6,945 bases of DNA from JACJYE01 sp964432875 (GTDB lineage Bacteria; Bacteroidota; Bacteroidia; Chitinophagales; Saprospiraceae). Of the stretch, positions 1 through 6,789 are shown piece by piece. The notes beneath the pieces were generated by a model. It ran no database searches and was not told the DNA's origin. It was given only the letters and a program-made list of their open reading frames with translations. The translations under genes were made by a program, and so were the position numbers. Positions within the stretch are counted from its first letter, which is position 1, and each line of letters starts with the position of its first letter. The DNA is taken from assembly GCA_964432875.1 (NCBI GenBank), contig CAYSPJ010000205.1:1-6945 (forward strand), read 5' to 3'.

Positions 1-1107
1 GCACTGCGCCTCGGCGTACTGGCGGAAAAGCCGCTGTGCTGGCAAGCCTTCCAATAAGGCTTGGGCGCGCAACAGCAAATCGCGGCTATTTTCCAGATAG
101 GAGCGCTCCAGCTCTGGCTGGCCAGTAGGCGCCTCCAGTTGGTTGAAAGCCACCGCCTGGTTGATGAGCAGGCGGATGAAGAACTCCAGCTGCCAGTCGA
201 AGAGCTCATCCAGAGCGGCGGCCTGTTCGCACAGGTTAATAGCTTGCGCTTGGGCCTGGATGAGCGAATCTAACGGCAGGTCAGCGCTGCCTTCGTCCAT
301 TGCGACGGCGCGCTCGACGAGGGTTTGCCCCCACTCGCGGCGGTTTTCGGCAGTAGGGAAAAAGCGGTAGGCCGCCTGTGCTTCGCGCTCTGCCCGTTCC
401 GCTTCCGGCAGGCGCAGCAGCGCAAGCAGGCTGTCGCGGAAAGCCAGACAAGGCTCGCCCTTATCCCGGCGGGCCGGCAGGGCCGAAGCAGGCAAGTGGA
501 ACCAGCTCGTATCCAAGGGGCAGTCCAGCAGCTGCCAGATGGGGTTGGCAGGCAGGTGGTTGAGCACGAATAGTTCCGGTGGGGCAAGGAAGTACTCGCG
601 CCCATAGCGTACCGTCCATTCGTCTTGGCTACCACCATCACCCCAAGTCGCATCCAGCAGATGCCACGCTCCATCCAGCCGCACGGCATTCCAGGCGTGG
701 TCGGGCTCGCGCAGGCGCACCGGGGCGTCCAGGCGCGGGCGGGCATAGCCGGAAATGGAGCGGCATTCCAACCCGGCTTCACGGCAGAGGGCTTCGAACA
801 GCTTGGCATAATCAAAACAAGTGCCGCGCCGCCGCCGCAGGATATCTTCGACGCTATGGTTGATGCGCCGCCCTTGTTTGCTGGCGGCCTGGTCGTAGCT
901 GAGGTGGCGCAGCACCCAAGCATAAAGGCTGCGCGCCTTTTCCGTTTCCGTTTGGGCGGGCGCAACGAGGTAAGCCACCAGGGCAGGCAAGTCCTGAACC
1001 AGGCTATCAGGTGCCTTGGCGGCATGGCGGTCGATGGCGGCATGCTGAGCCCCGAGGGGGCCAACCAGGCAGAATAACGATAAGATTAATGGCAACCGCA
1101 GCTTCAT
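1..1107 (-). CDS. Secreted transglutaminase-like cysteine protein (C-terminus cut by window edge)
   Basis: The reading frame runs leftwards from an ATG at 1107-1105 without a stop to the window edge, giving 369 residues of an incomplete protein. Residues 1-20 are a probable Sec signal peptide: K2 and R4, a Leu-rich core, then LGA before Q21. Residues about 55-155 form a transglutaminase-like core (papain-like fold) with the expected triad: Cys97 in the segment RGTCFDYAKLF, His137 in DHAWNAVRLDG, and Asp152 in HLLDATWGDGG. In bacteria this superfamily includes peptidases and amidases as well as cross-linking enzymes, so the reaction cannot be named. Residues about 220-369 are Leu-, Ala-, Glu- and Arg-rich and look helical; I do not recognise a domain there. 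The gene is divergent from the NamZ gene across 165 bases. The start is chosen because it gives a complete signal peptide; no Shine-Dalgarno sequence is visible. Family assignment is firm, substrate unknown. Confidence 0.86.
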   Translation of the reverse strand, partial: MKLRLPLILSLFCLVGPLGAQHAAIDRHAAKAPDSLVQDLPALVAYLVAPAQTETEKARSLYAWVLRHLSYDQAASKQGRRINHSVEDILRRRRGTCFDYAKLFEALCREAGLECRSISGYARPRLDAPVRLREPDHAWNAVRLDGAWHLLDATWGDGGSQDEWTVRYGREYFLAPPELFVLNHLPANPIWQLLDCPLDTSWFHLPASALPARRDKGEPCLAFRDSLLALLRLPEAERAEREAQAAYRFFPTAENRREWGQTLVERAVAMDEGSADLPLDSLIQAQAQAINLCEQAAALDELFDWQLEFFIRLLINQAVAFNQLEAPTGQPELERSYLENSRDLLLRAQALLEGLPAQRLFRQYAEAQC

Positions 1108-1159
1108 GGCTTCGAGTTTGAACGATAAAACACGCTTATGGAGGGGCTGGTTTTTCAAA

Positions 1160-1209
1160 CCCTCAATCAGGGTAGAACGCCGATGGCAAAATCATTGGCT
1201 CGATGAGGG
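1160..1209. repeat. Imperfect two-tier inverted repeat in the divergent spacer
   Basis: The outer arms are CCCTCAATC (1160-1168) and GATGAGGG (1202-1209), which pair with one bulged A. The inner arms are GCCGATG (1179-1185) and CATTGGC (1193-1199), which pair apart from one G-T, around the 7-base loop GCAAAAT. The arms between the tiers are unequal (10 against 2 bases). It could be a regulator site or a leader structure for the leftward gene, or chance. Confidence 0.35.
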
Positions 1210-1231
1210 CTGGGAATCCCTGCTAAAAAAT

Positions 1232-1239
1232 TACCTTTG
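1232..1239 (+). promoter_or_regulatory. Candidate Bacteroidota -7 element upstream of namZ
   Basis: TACCTTTG matches the TAnnTTTG consensus of the primary Bacteroidota sigma factor exactly. It lies 33 bases before the NamZ start codon, implying a short leader. No convincing TTTG -33 element is found at the usual distance, so the assignment is tentative. Confidence 0.4.
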
Positions 1240-1272
1240 CTTTGTACATTCCATACACCAGAATAAAGACAC

Positions 1273-2604
1273 ATGGCAAGCACCCTAAGGATAATGCTCA
1301 TCGCAGCCCTGGCGCTCCAGTGGAGCTGCCGCACTCTACCCACTAGCGCACCTGACCAGCCGCCGCCACCCGTGGAAGAACCCGGCCCACCGCCGCCCGA
1401 AATACTCATCCCGGAGGATGTCCCCGCCCCCCCTACTCCTGCCCCTCCACTACCGCCCCCCGCTCCCGAGCCAGTGCCCGAGCCCGAGCCACTGCTGCAA
1501 ACTGGCGCGGAGCGCCTGGAAGCGTACCTGCCCCAGCTGGAGGGGAAAAAAGTAGCCCTGGTAGTCAACCACACCTCAATGGTTGGCCCGTCCCACCTGG
1601 TTGACACCTTGCTGAGCCTCGGCATCCAGGCGGTGAAAATCTTTGCCCCGGAACACGGCTTCCGCGGCGAGGCCGACGCCGGTGAACAGGTCAAGGATGA
1701 AAAAGACGTGCGCACGGGCTTGCCTCTCGTCTCCTTGTACGGCAATAAGAAAAAACCATCGGCCCAGGACCTGCAGGGCATCGATTGGCTCCTGTTCGAT
1801 ATCCAGGACGTAGGCGCGCGGTTTTATACCTATATCTCCACCTTGCACTACGTAATGGAGGCCAGCGCCGAGTATGGCATCCCCCTGCTGATCCTTGACC
1901 GCCCCAACCCCAACGGGCATTACGTGGACGGCCCAGTGTTGAAGCCGTCTCATAGTTCCTTCGTGGGCATGCATCCGGTGCCGGTAGTGCACGGCATGAC
2001 GGTGGGCGAATATGCCCGCATGGTCAATGGCGAGGGTTGGCTGACCGGCGGCCAAGCGTGCGCGCTGACCGTGATACCTTGCGCTGGCTATACGCACCAT
2101 ACGCCTTATGAGCTGCCGGTGCCGCCCAGCCCCAACCTGCCGAATATGCGGGCTATTTACTTGTACCCTTCCACTTGCTTTTTTGAAGGCACCGTAGCCA
2201 GCGAAGGGCGGGGCACTACTTTGCAATTCCAGGCTTATGGACATCCCGATTACCCCAAAGGCGACTTCACCTTTACGCCCGAGCCCATGCCTGGTGCCCG
2301 TCAGCCCAAACTGCAAGGGCAGTTATGCCGGGGCTATAGCCTGGCCGGGCTGGCCCCCGATTCTATCCGTGCCGAGAGCAGCATCCAACTGGGCTATCTC
2401 ATCCGCTTTTACCAGGGCTTCCCCGACCAGAAGAATTTCTTCCTGAAAAACCTCTTCTTCGACAAGCTAGCCGGCGGCACCCAACTGCGCGAGCAAATCA
2501 TAGCAGGCAAGAGCGAGGACGAAATCCGTCAGAGCTGGCAGCCGGGCCTGGCAGCATTTAAGGAATTACGCCGCAAATATTTGCTTTACGAAGACTTTGA
2601 GTAA
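1273..2604 (+). CDS. namZ: NamZ-type exo-beta-N-acetylmuramidase (DUF1343, GH171), probable lipoprotein
   Basis: The 443-residue product belongs to the DUF1343/YbbC family, whose characterised members remove N-acetylmuramic acid from non-reducing ends of peptidoglycan fragments. Recognisable family blocks are PEHGFRG (126-132), DIQDVGARFYTY (176-187), DRPNP (209-213), HGMTVGEYA (240-248), PPSPNLPNMR (284-293) and FEGTVASEGRGT (304-315). E127 in the EHG block is a likely catalytic residue by family analogy. Residues 1-18 look like a signal peptide ending at Cys19 (ALQWSC), a loose lipobox of the kind tolerated in Bacteroidota, so the protein is probably lipid-anchored. Residues 27-73 are a proline-rich tether with 25 prolines, many as Pro-Glu or Pro-Pro. 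The domain from about 78 to 443 looks complete. The first ATG is used because it supplies R6 before the hydrophobic core; the next Met (8) would leave no positive charge. The SemiSWEET gene follows after 36 bases, probably co-transcribed. Confidence 0.92.
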   Translation: MASTLRIMLIAALALQWSCRTLPTSAPDQPPPPVEEPGPPPPEILIPEDVPAPPTPAPPLPPPAPEPVPEPEPLLQTGAERLEAYLPQLEGKKVALVVNHTSMVGPSHLVDTLLSLGIQAVKIFAPEHGFRGEADAGEQVKDEKDVRTGLPLVSLYGNKKKPSAQDLQGIDWLLFDIQDVGARFYTYISTLHYVMEASAEYGIPLLILDRPNPNGHYVDGPVLKPSHSSFVGMHPVPVVHGMTVGEYARMVNGEGWLTGGQACALTVIPCAGYTHHTPYELPVPPSPNLPNMRAIYLYPSTCFFEGTVASEGRGTTLQFQAYGHPDYPKGDFTFTPEPMPGARQPKLQGQLCRGYSLAGLAPDSIRAESSIQLGYLIRFYQGFPDQKNFFLKNLFFDKLAGGTQLREQIIAGKSEDEIRQSWQPGLAAFKELRRKYLLYEDFE

Positions 2605-2640
2605 GCAGGCTTAACTAACGACACTTCAATATACTATAAA

Positions 2641-2928
2641 ATGACCGATTGGATTGAAATCATTGGGCTGACCGCCGCCGCCTGTACTACGGCATCCTTT
2701 GTACCGCAGGTAATCACTACCTGGAAGCTGCGCTCCGGCGCGGGCTTGTCGCTGGGCATGTACGTGCTTTTTATCACTGGACTGGTACTATGGCTGCTGT
2801 ACGGCATCGTGTTGACCAATTGGCCCATCATCCTGGCCAATGTGGCCACGCTTAGCCTGGCGTTGAGCATCCTGGGCATGAAAATTTATTTTTCGGCCAA
2901 AGAAAAGCGCCACCGGCGAAGCGCATGA
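2641..2928 (+). CDS. SemiSWEET sugar transporter (PQ-loop/MtN3 family)
   Basis: This 95-residue membrane protein has three hydrophobic helices at about 4-24, 38-58 and 62-84 and a basic C-terminal tail (KEKRHRR), the usual size and layout of bacterial SemiSWEETs, which dimerise to form one sugar-conducting unit. The PQ motif is at P22-Q23, in SFVPQVITTWK, followed by the SGAGLSLGMY loop. Trp51 and Asn67 have the same spacing (16 residues) as the Trp/Asn pair that contacts substrate in structurally studied SemiSWEETs. It should be in the inner membrane and move mono- or disaccharides down their gradient; the sugar cannot be read from sequence. It lies 36 bases after namZ, with an A/T-rich stretch rather than a Shine-Dalgarno before the start. 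Its stop TGA (2926-2928) overlaps the sbcD start as ATGA, suggesting translational coupling. Confidence 0.92.
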   Translation: MTDWIEIIGLTAAACTTASFVPQVITTWKLRSGAGLSLGMYVLFITGLVLWLLYGIVLTNWPIILANVATLSLALSILGMKIYFSAKEKRHRRSA

Positions 2929-4136
2929 AAATCATCCATACCTCCGACTGGCACCTGGGCCAAAAATTCCTTAGCCAGGATCGGGCCGAGGAGCACGAGC
3001 TGGCTTTGAGCTGGTTGTTGCAGGCCATCCAGCAGCAGCAGGCCGATATGCTAATCGTGGCCGGCGATATCTTCGATATCGGCAACCCGCCCAACTATGC
3101 CCGCCGCATGTACTACCGCTTCCTCACCAGCCTGCTGGGCACTTCTTGCCGCCACGTCATCATCACCGGAGGCAACCACGATTCGCCGGCCATGCTCAAT
3201 GCACCACGTGAGTTGCTGCAAGCTTTGAATATTCATGTCGTCGGTGCTGCGGCAGAAGATCTGGCGGAAGAGCTAGTGGAATGCCGCAGCCGCGAGGGCA
3301 AGCTGGAAGCCGTAGTGGCAGCTGTACCTTTCCTGCGCGACCGCGACCTGCATGCCAGCATCTCCGGCGAAGGGGGCATGGAGCGCGTCGAGCGCGTCAG
3401 CGAGGGCATCCGGCGGCACTACGAAGCCATCGCCGCGCTCCTTGCCGAACGCTATCCAGCTGCCAGCGTACCCATCATCGCCACCGGCCACCTCTATGCC
3501 ACTGGCGCGCTGGCTTCCGCCAAACAAGATAATATTTACATCGGCAATACGGAAAACATCGCCGCCGATCAATTCCCGGCAATTTTTGACTACGTGGCAC
3601 TCGGGCACATCCATCGTCCGCAAGCCGTGGGCGGGCTGGAGCACGTGCGCTATTCTGGCAGCCTCATCCCCCTGAGCTTCAGCGAAACGAAAGACGACAA
3701 GAGCGTTTATCTGCTGGAGTTTGAAGGCAAAACCTTAAAGGCCATCCGCCCTCTCGCCCTGCCAGTTTTCCGGCGGCTGAAAAGCATCCAGGGGCCGCTG
3801 CAAAAGGTAGAGGAAGACCTCCTGCGCTTCGCCGCTAAAGACCGCGAAGGGCTCCGACCCTGGGTGGAGGCCATCGTAGAGACCGATCGCATCATCCCCC
3901 AACTAGACCGCCGCCTGCAGGAACTGACCGAAGAGCTGTATCTCGACCTGCTCAAAATACGCATCGCACACGATACTCACCCCCTGGCTGCCCAATCTGC
4001 CATGCCGGAACTCGGCGACCTGGACGAAACAGAGGTCTTTGCCATGAAGTGCCATAGCTTGGGCAGCCCGCCTGAGGAGATGGAGGAGTTGATGGCTGCT
4101 TTTCGGGAGCTGAGGGAAGGGATTATGGAAAGGTAA
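2925..4136 (+). CDS. sbcD: SbcD, nuclease subunit of the SbcCD exonuclease (Mre11 family)
   Basis: The 403-residue protein is close to the usual SbcD length. It carries the metallophosphoesterase motifs of Mre11/SbcD in order: D8-W-H10 in HTSDWHLGQ, G47-D48 in VAGDIFD, G83-N84-H85-D86 in TGGNHDSP, G188-H189 in ATGHLY, and G227-H228-I-H230 in ALGHIHRPQ. These provide the two-metal ligands and the catalytic histidine. Residues from about 265 to 403 match the capping and SbcC-contact region by position. With the SMC-like ATPase SbcC it cuts hairpins and protein-blocked DNA ends in the cytoplasm. Its start overlaps the SemiSWEET stop by four bases (ATGA). sbcC, usually next to sbcD, is absent downstream: the next gene is an unrelated glycosidase after 110 bases. 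All motifs are intact, so the protein should be active if SbcC is encoded elsewhere. Confidence 0.95.
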   Translation: MKIIHTSDWHLGQKFLSQDRAEEHELALSWLLQAIQQQQADMLIVAGDIFDIGNPPNYARRMYYRFLTSLLGTSCRHVIITGGNHDSPAMLNAPRELLQALNIHVVGAAAEDLAEELVECRSREGKLEAVVAAVPFLRDRDLHASISGEGGMERVERVSEGIRRHYEAIAALLAERYPAASVPIIATGHLYATGALASAKQDNIYIGNTENIAADQFPAIFDYVALGHIHRPQAVGGLEHVRYSGSLIPLSFSETKDDKSVYLLEFEGKTLKAIRPLALPVFRRLKSIQGPLQKVEEDLLRFAAKDREGLRPWVEAIVETDRIIPQLDRRLQELTEELYLDLLKIRIAHDTHPLAAQSAMPELGDLDETEVFAMKCHSLGSPPEEMEELMAAFRELREGIMER

Positions 4137-4246
4137 TATCGTTTAATCATCATCCTACGGCGGGAAGAGTTGCAGCGACTAAGTACCTGCATGTTTGGGA
4201 AAAACCCCAAAAACCACCTATTTTGGCGGGCTAAAGCATACCTGAC
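4137..4246 (+). promoter_or_regulatory. Intergenic spacer between sbcD and the GH9 gene
   Basis: The 110 bases contain no gene. The right half holds a promoter candidate and a short palindrome: TTTGGG (4194-4199) pairs with CCCAAA (4206-4211) around AAAAAC. The palindrome is not followed by a T-run, so it is a poor intrinsic terminator for sbcD. It overlaps the putative -33 element and could be an operator. Confidence 0.45.
4194..4226 (+). promoter_or_regulatory. Candidate Bacteroidota promoter for the GH9-NodB gene
   Basis: A TTTG -33 element (4194-4197) is followed after 21 bases by TATTTTGG (4219-4226), which matches the TAnnTTTG -7 consensus at all but one fixed position. The spacing fits known Bacteroidota promoters. 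Transcription would start near 4232, leaving a leader of about 15 bases before the ATG at 4247. It suggests the GH9 gene is transcribed separately from sbcD. Confidence 0.5.
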
Positions 4247-6739
4247 ATGAGCAAAATCAACCTCCTCGCTACGCTGACGGCTTTGATCCTCTTTGCGGCC
4301 CTCACGGCCCGCGCCCAAAACAGTTGGATCCGCATCAACCAGTTGGGCTACCCGCCCCAATCCATCAAGGTGGCGGTGATGGGCGGTCAGGAAGATCTTG
4401 CGGTAGATGCCTTCGAATTGGTAGAGGTGCTCACCGGAGAAGTCGTTTTCCGCAGCCGACAGCTCACCGCATTCCCGGCTTATGCTTGCTTTGAAAAAGT
4501 CTTCCGGCTGGATTTTTCCGCTTTCGCGGAAACGGGCACGTTCTACATCCAGGCCGGCCAGGTACAATCGCCACCCTTCCGCATCGCCGAGGGGCTTTAT
4601 GAGGGCACTGCCGATTTCCTGCTCCATTACATGCGGCAGCAGCGCTGTGGCTACAACCCCTACCTGCGGGACTCCTGCCACATCCGCGATGGCATCATCG
4701 TGGATCACCCCGAGTTGGAGGGTGCCTTTCTGGACGTGGCCGGCGGTTGGCATGATGCTTCCGACTATCTCCAGTACCTCACTACTTCGGCCAATGCCAC
4801 TTACCAGATGCTGTTCGCCTACCAGGAAAACCCCCAGGCTTTTACCGATTACTATGATCACAATGGACACCCTGGCGCCAACGGCATCCCCGACATCCTG
4901 GACGAAGCCAAGTGGGGGCTGGATTGGCTGGATAAGATGAACCCTTCCTATGGCTTCATGTTCAACCAAATCGCCGACGACCGCGACCACCTGACTTTTG
5001 ACCTGCCCAACCGCGATAGCGTGGACTACGGCTGGGGCAAGGGGCGTGAGCGGCCGGTTTATTTCGTCACCGGCAAGGCTCAGGGGCTGGGCAGGTATAA
5101 AAACCGCACTACCGGCGTCGCTTCTACAGCCGCTAAATATGCTTCCTCCTTCGCCTTGGGGGCGGAGCTGCTCAAAGGCTACTACCCCGAATTCTGCGCG
5201 AAAATCGCTGCCAAGGCGCTCGATGCTTATGCTTTCGCCAAAACCGACCTCGGCGTCTGTCAGACGGCCAGCAACCGCGCCCCCTATTTTTACGAAGAAG
5301 ACAACTACGTGGACGATATGGAGCTGGCCGCCGCCCAGCTTGCCCGTGCCTCTCAGGAACCAGCGCTGCTGCGGGAAGCTATCTACTGGGGCCACCTGGA
5401 GCCCGTTACCCCCTGGATGAGCACCGACACCGCCCGCCACTACCAATGGTATCCCTTTGTCAACCTGGGGCACTACCGCATCGCCCAGGATGCCGACAGC
5501 TTGGTGCGCGCTCAGTTTATTGCCTACTTGCGGCAAGGGCTGGAGGATATCTACCAGCGCGGCAAAGAAAACGGCTTCTTCCGGGGCGTACCCTATATCT
5601 GGTGCTCCAACAACCTGGTAGCTGCCGCCCTGACCCAAGCCCGCATCTACCACCAGCTCAGCGGCGATGGCCGCTACCTCGAAATGGAAGCCGCTCTGCG
5701 CGACTGGCTATTTGGCTGCAACCCCTGGGGTACCAGCATGATCGTCGGTTTCCCCGCAGATGCCGATACCCCCAGCGACCCCCATTCCGCCTTTACCGCT
5801 AAATTTGGCTATCCTATTGACGGCGGGCTGGTAGATGGCCCCATTTACACCAGCACCTTCAACCGCCTCATTGGCCTGAAAATATACAGCGAGGATGAGT
5901 ACGCCCGCTTTCAGTCAGGCCTCTGCGTGTATCACGATGACTGGGGCGATTACTCCACCAATGAGCCGACCATGGACGGCACCGCCAGCCTGACTTATTA
6001 CCTGGCAGCGATGGCCCAACCTAGCCCAGCCCCTACCCCACCCCACTATACCCTCGACCAGGGCGGCATCATCCGGGCCGACAGCACGGTTAAAACGATC
6101 TACCTTACCTTCACTGGCGGGGACTACAACGACGGTGGGGCGCATATCCGTCAAACGCTGCAAAAAGAAGCGGTGCCCGCTCATTTCTTTTTCACCGGCG
6201 ATTTTTACCGCCAGGCCGAAAACACGGCCTTGATCCAAAGTTTACAGGCCGACGGGCACTACCTCGGCGCACATTCTGACCAACACTTGCTCTACGCCCC
6301 CTGGAGCCAGCGCGACTCCCTGCTGCTGAGCAAAACCCAGTTTGTCGAAGATTTACAAGCCAACTACCGGGAGATGGGCCGCTTTGGCATCAAAAAGGAA
6401 GATGCCCCCCTCTTCCTGCCGCCTTACGAGTGGTACAATGCCACCATCAGCCAATGGACGAGGGATTTGGGCTTGCAGCTCATCAATTTCAGCCCTGGCA
6501 CCCGCGCCAATGCGGATTACACCACCCCGGATATGGGCGAGCGCTACCGCAGCAGCGTGGAAATCATGCGCAGCATCCTGGATTACGAGCAGGCGGCGCC
6601 TTCCGGCCTGAATGGCTTCATCCTGCTGCTTCACCTCGGCACCCACCCCAGCCGCACGGATAAGTTCTACCTACGTTTAGACGAGTTGATACAAACTTTG
6701 AAGAAGCGGGGGTACCGATTTGAATTGATGGGATGGTAA
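4247..6739 (+). CDS. Secreted GH9 glycoside hydrolase with N-terminal Ig-like domain and C-terminal NodB-like deacetylase domain
   Basis: The 830-residue protein begins with a Sec signal peptide, with probable cleavage after ARA (21-23). Residues about 27-112 are the CelD_N Ig-like domain (IRINQLGY at 28-35). Residues about 120-588 are the GH9 (alpha/alpha)6 domain: GGWHDASDY (166-174) supplies D170 and D173, the metal-water/catalytic-base pair, and E573 in YSTNEPTMDG is the expected acid. The GCNPWGTS block (490-497) and DPH (511-513) match the third GH9 region in altered form. A Pro-rich linker (591-599) leads to a NodB/CE4-like domain (about 612-830) with HSDQH (676-680) intact but other motifs changed. 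GH9 enzymes cleave beta-1,4-glucans, xyloglucan or, in one branch, glucosamine oligomers, so the substrate is undecided. There is no lipobox and no recognisable T9SS tail, so the mature protein is probably periplasmic. It is preceded by its own promoter candidate and followed by structured non-coding DNA. Confidence 0.94.
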   Translation: MSKINLLATLTALILFAALTARAQNSWIRINQLGYPPQSIKVAVMGGQEDLAVDAFELVEVLTGEVVFRSRQLTAFPAYACFEKVFRLDFSAFAETGTFYIQAGQVQSPPFRIAEGLYEGTADFLLHYMRQQRCGYNPYLRDSCHIRDGIIVDHPELEGAFLDVAGGWHDASDYLQYLTTSANATYQMLFAYQENPQAFTDYYDHNGHPGANGIPDILDEAKWGLDWLDKMNPSYGFMFNQIADDRDHLTFDLPNRDSVDYGWGKGRERPVYFVTGKAQGLGRYKNRTTGVASTAAKYASSFALGAELLKGYYPEFCAKIAAKALDAYAFAKTDLGVCQTASNRAPYFYEEDNYVDDMELAAAQLARASQEPALLREAIYWGHLEPVTPWMSTDTARHYQWYPFVNLGHYRIAQDADSLVRAQFIAYLRQGLEDIYQRGKENGFFRGVPYIWCSNNLVAAALTQARIYHQLSGDGRYLEMEAALRDWLFGCNPWGTSMIVGFPADADTPSDPHSAFTAKFGYPIDGGLVDGPIYTSTFNRLIGLKIYSEDEYARFQSGLCVYHDDWGDYSTNEPTMDGTASLTYYLAAMAQPSPAPTPPHYTLDQGGIIRADSTVKTIYLTFTGGDYNDGGAHIRQTLQKEAVPAHFFFTGDFYRQAENTALIQSLQADGHYLGAHSDQHLLYAPWSQRDSLLLSKTQFVEDLQANYREMGRFGIKKEDAPLFLPPYEWYNATISQWTRDLGLQLINFSPGTRANADYTTPDMGERYRSSVEIMRSILDYEQAAPSGLNGFILLLHLGTHPSRTDKFYLRLDELIQTLKKRGYRFELMGW

Positions 6740-6753
6740 AGCCGGCGACTTGC

Positions 6754-6776
6754 TGCAAAATAGCAACTATTTAGCA
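6754..6776 (+). repeat. Inverted repeat 1 after the GH9 gene
   Basis: TGCAAAATAG (6754-6763) and CTATTTAGCA (6767-6776) pair over 10 positions with one A-A mismatch, leaving a 3-base CAA loop. It starts 15 bases after the stop codon. No T-run follows, so it is a weak terminator candidate or an mRNA 3'-end stabilising hairpin. Confidence 0.5.
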
Positions 6777-6789
6777 TGGGCGAAAAGCT

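Larger units (their letters stand above)
1108..1272. other. Divergent intergenic region between transglutaminase-like and namZ genes
   Basis: This 165-base spacer must carry the 5' control regions of both divergent genes. No gene is supported in it. It is more AT-rich than the flanking coding sequence near 1220-1272. It contains a -7-like element for the rightward gene and an imperfect inverted repeat, listed separately. I found no TAnnTTTG match on the minus strand that would mark a promoter for the leftward gene. Confidence 0.6.

Noticed and set aside
270..1064. A 264-codon minus-strand frame inside the transglutaminase-like gene
   Set aside because: It is a different frame of the same strand. 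The frame starting at 1107 stays open to the window edge and has a signal peptide and an intact Cys-His-Asp triad; this one is Arg/Pro/Ser/Cys-rich with no motif.
625..1077. A 150-codon plus-strand frame opposite the transglutaminase-like gene
   Set aside because: It is antisense to a gene with clear catalytic motifs and matches no family I can recognise.
1273..1491. Frameshift or low-quality sequence in the C-rich 5' part of namZ
   Set aside because: The frame is continuous from a sensible signal peptide through the proline-rich section into the conserved domain, so the C-runs are genuine proline codons.
1167..2316. Minus-strand open frames of 204 and 246 codons opposite namZ
   Set aside because: The first is mostly Gly/Ser runs that simply mirror the proline-rich tether, and the second mirrors the NamZ catalytic domain. 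Neither has its own motifs.
3977..5653. A 558-codon open frame on the minus strand opposite sbcD's end and the GH9 gene
   Set aside because: It overlaps two firmly identified genes, has no recognisable domain, and its Val/Gly/Ala/His-rich composition is what the antisense frame of a GC-rich gene gives. It also crosses an intergenic spacer.
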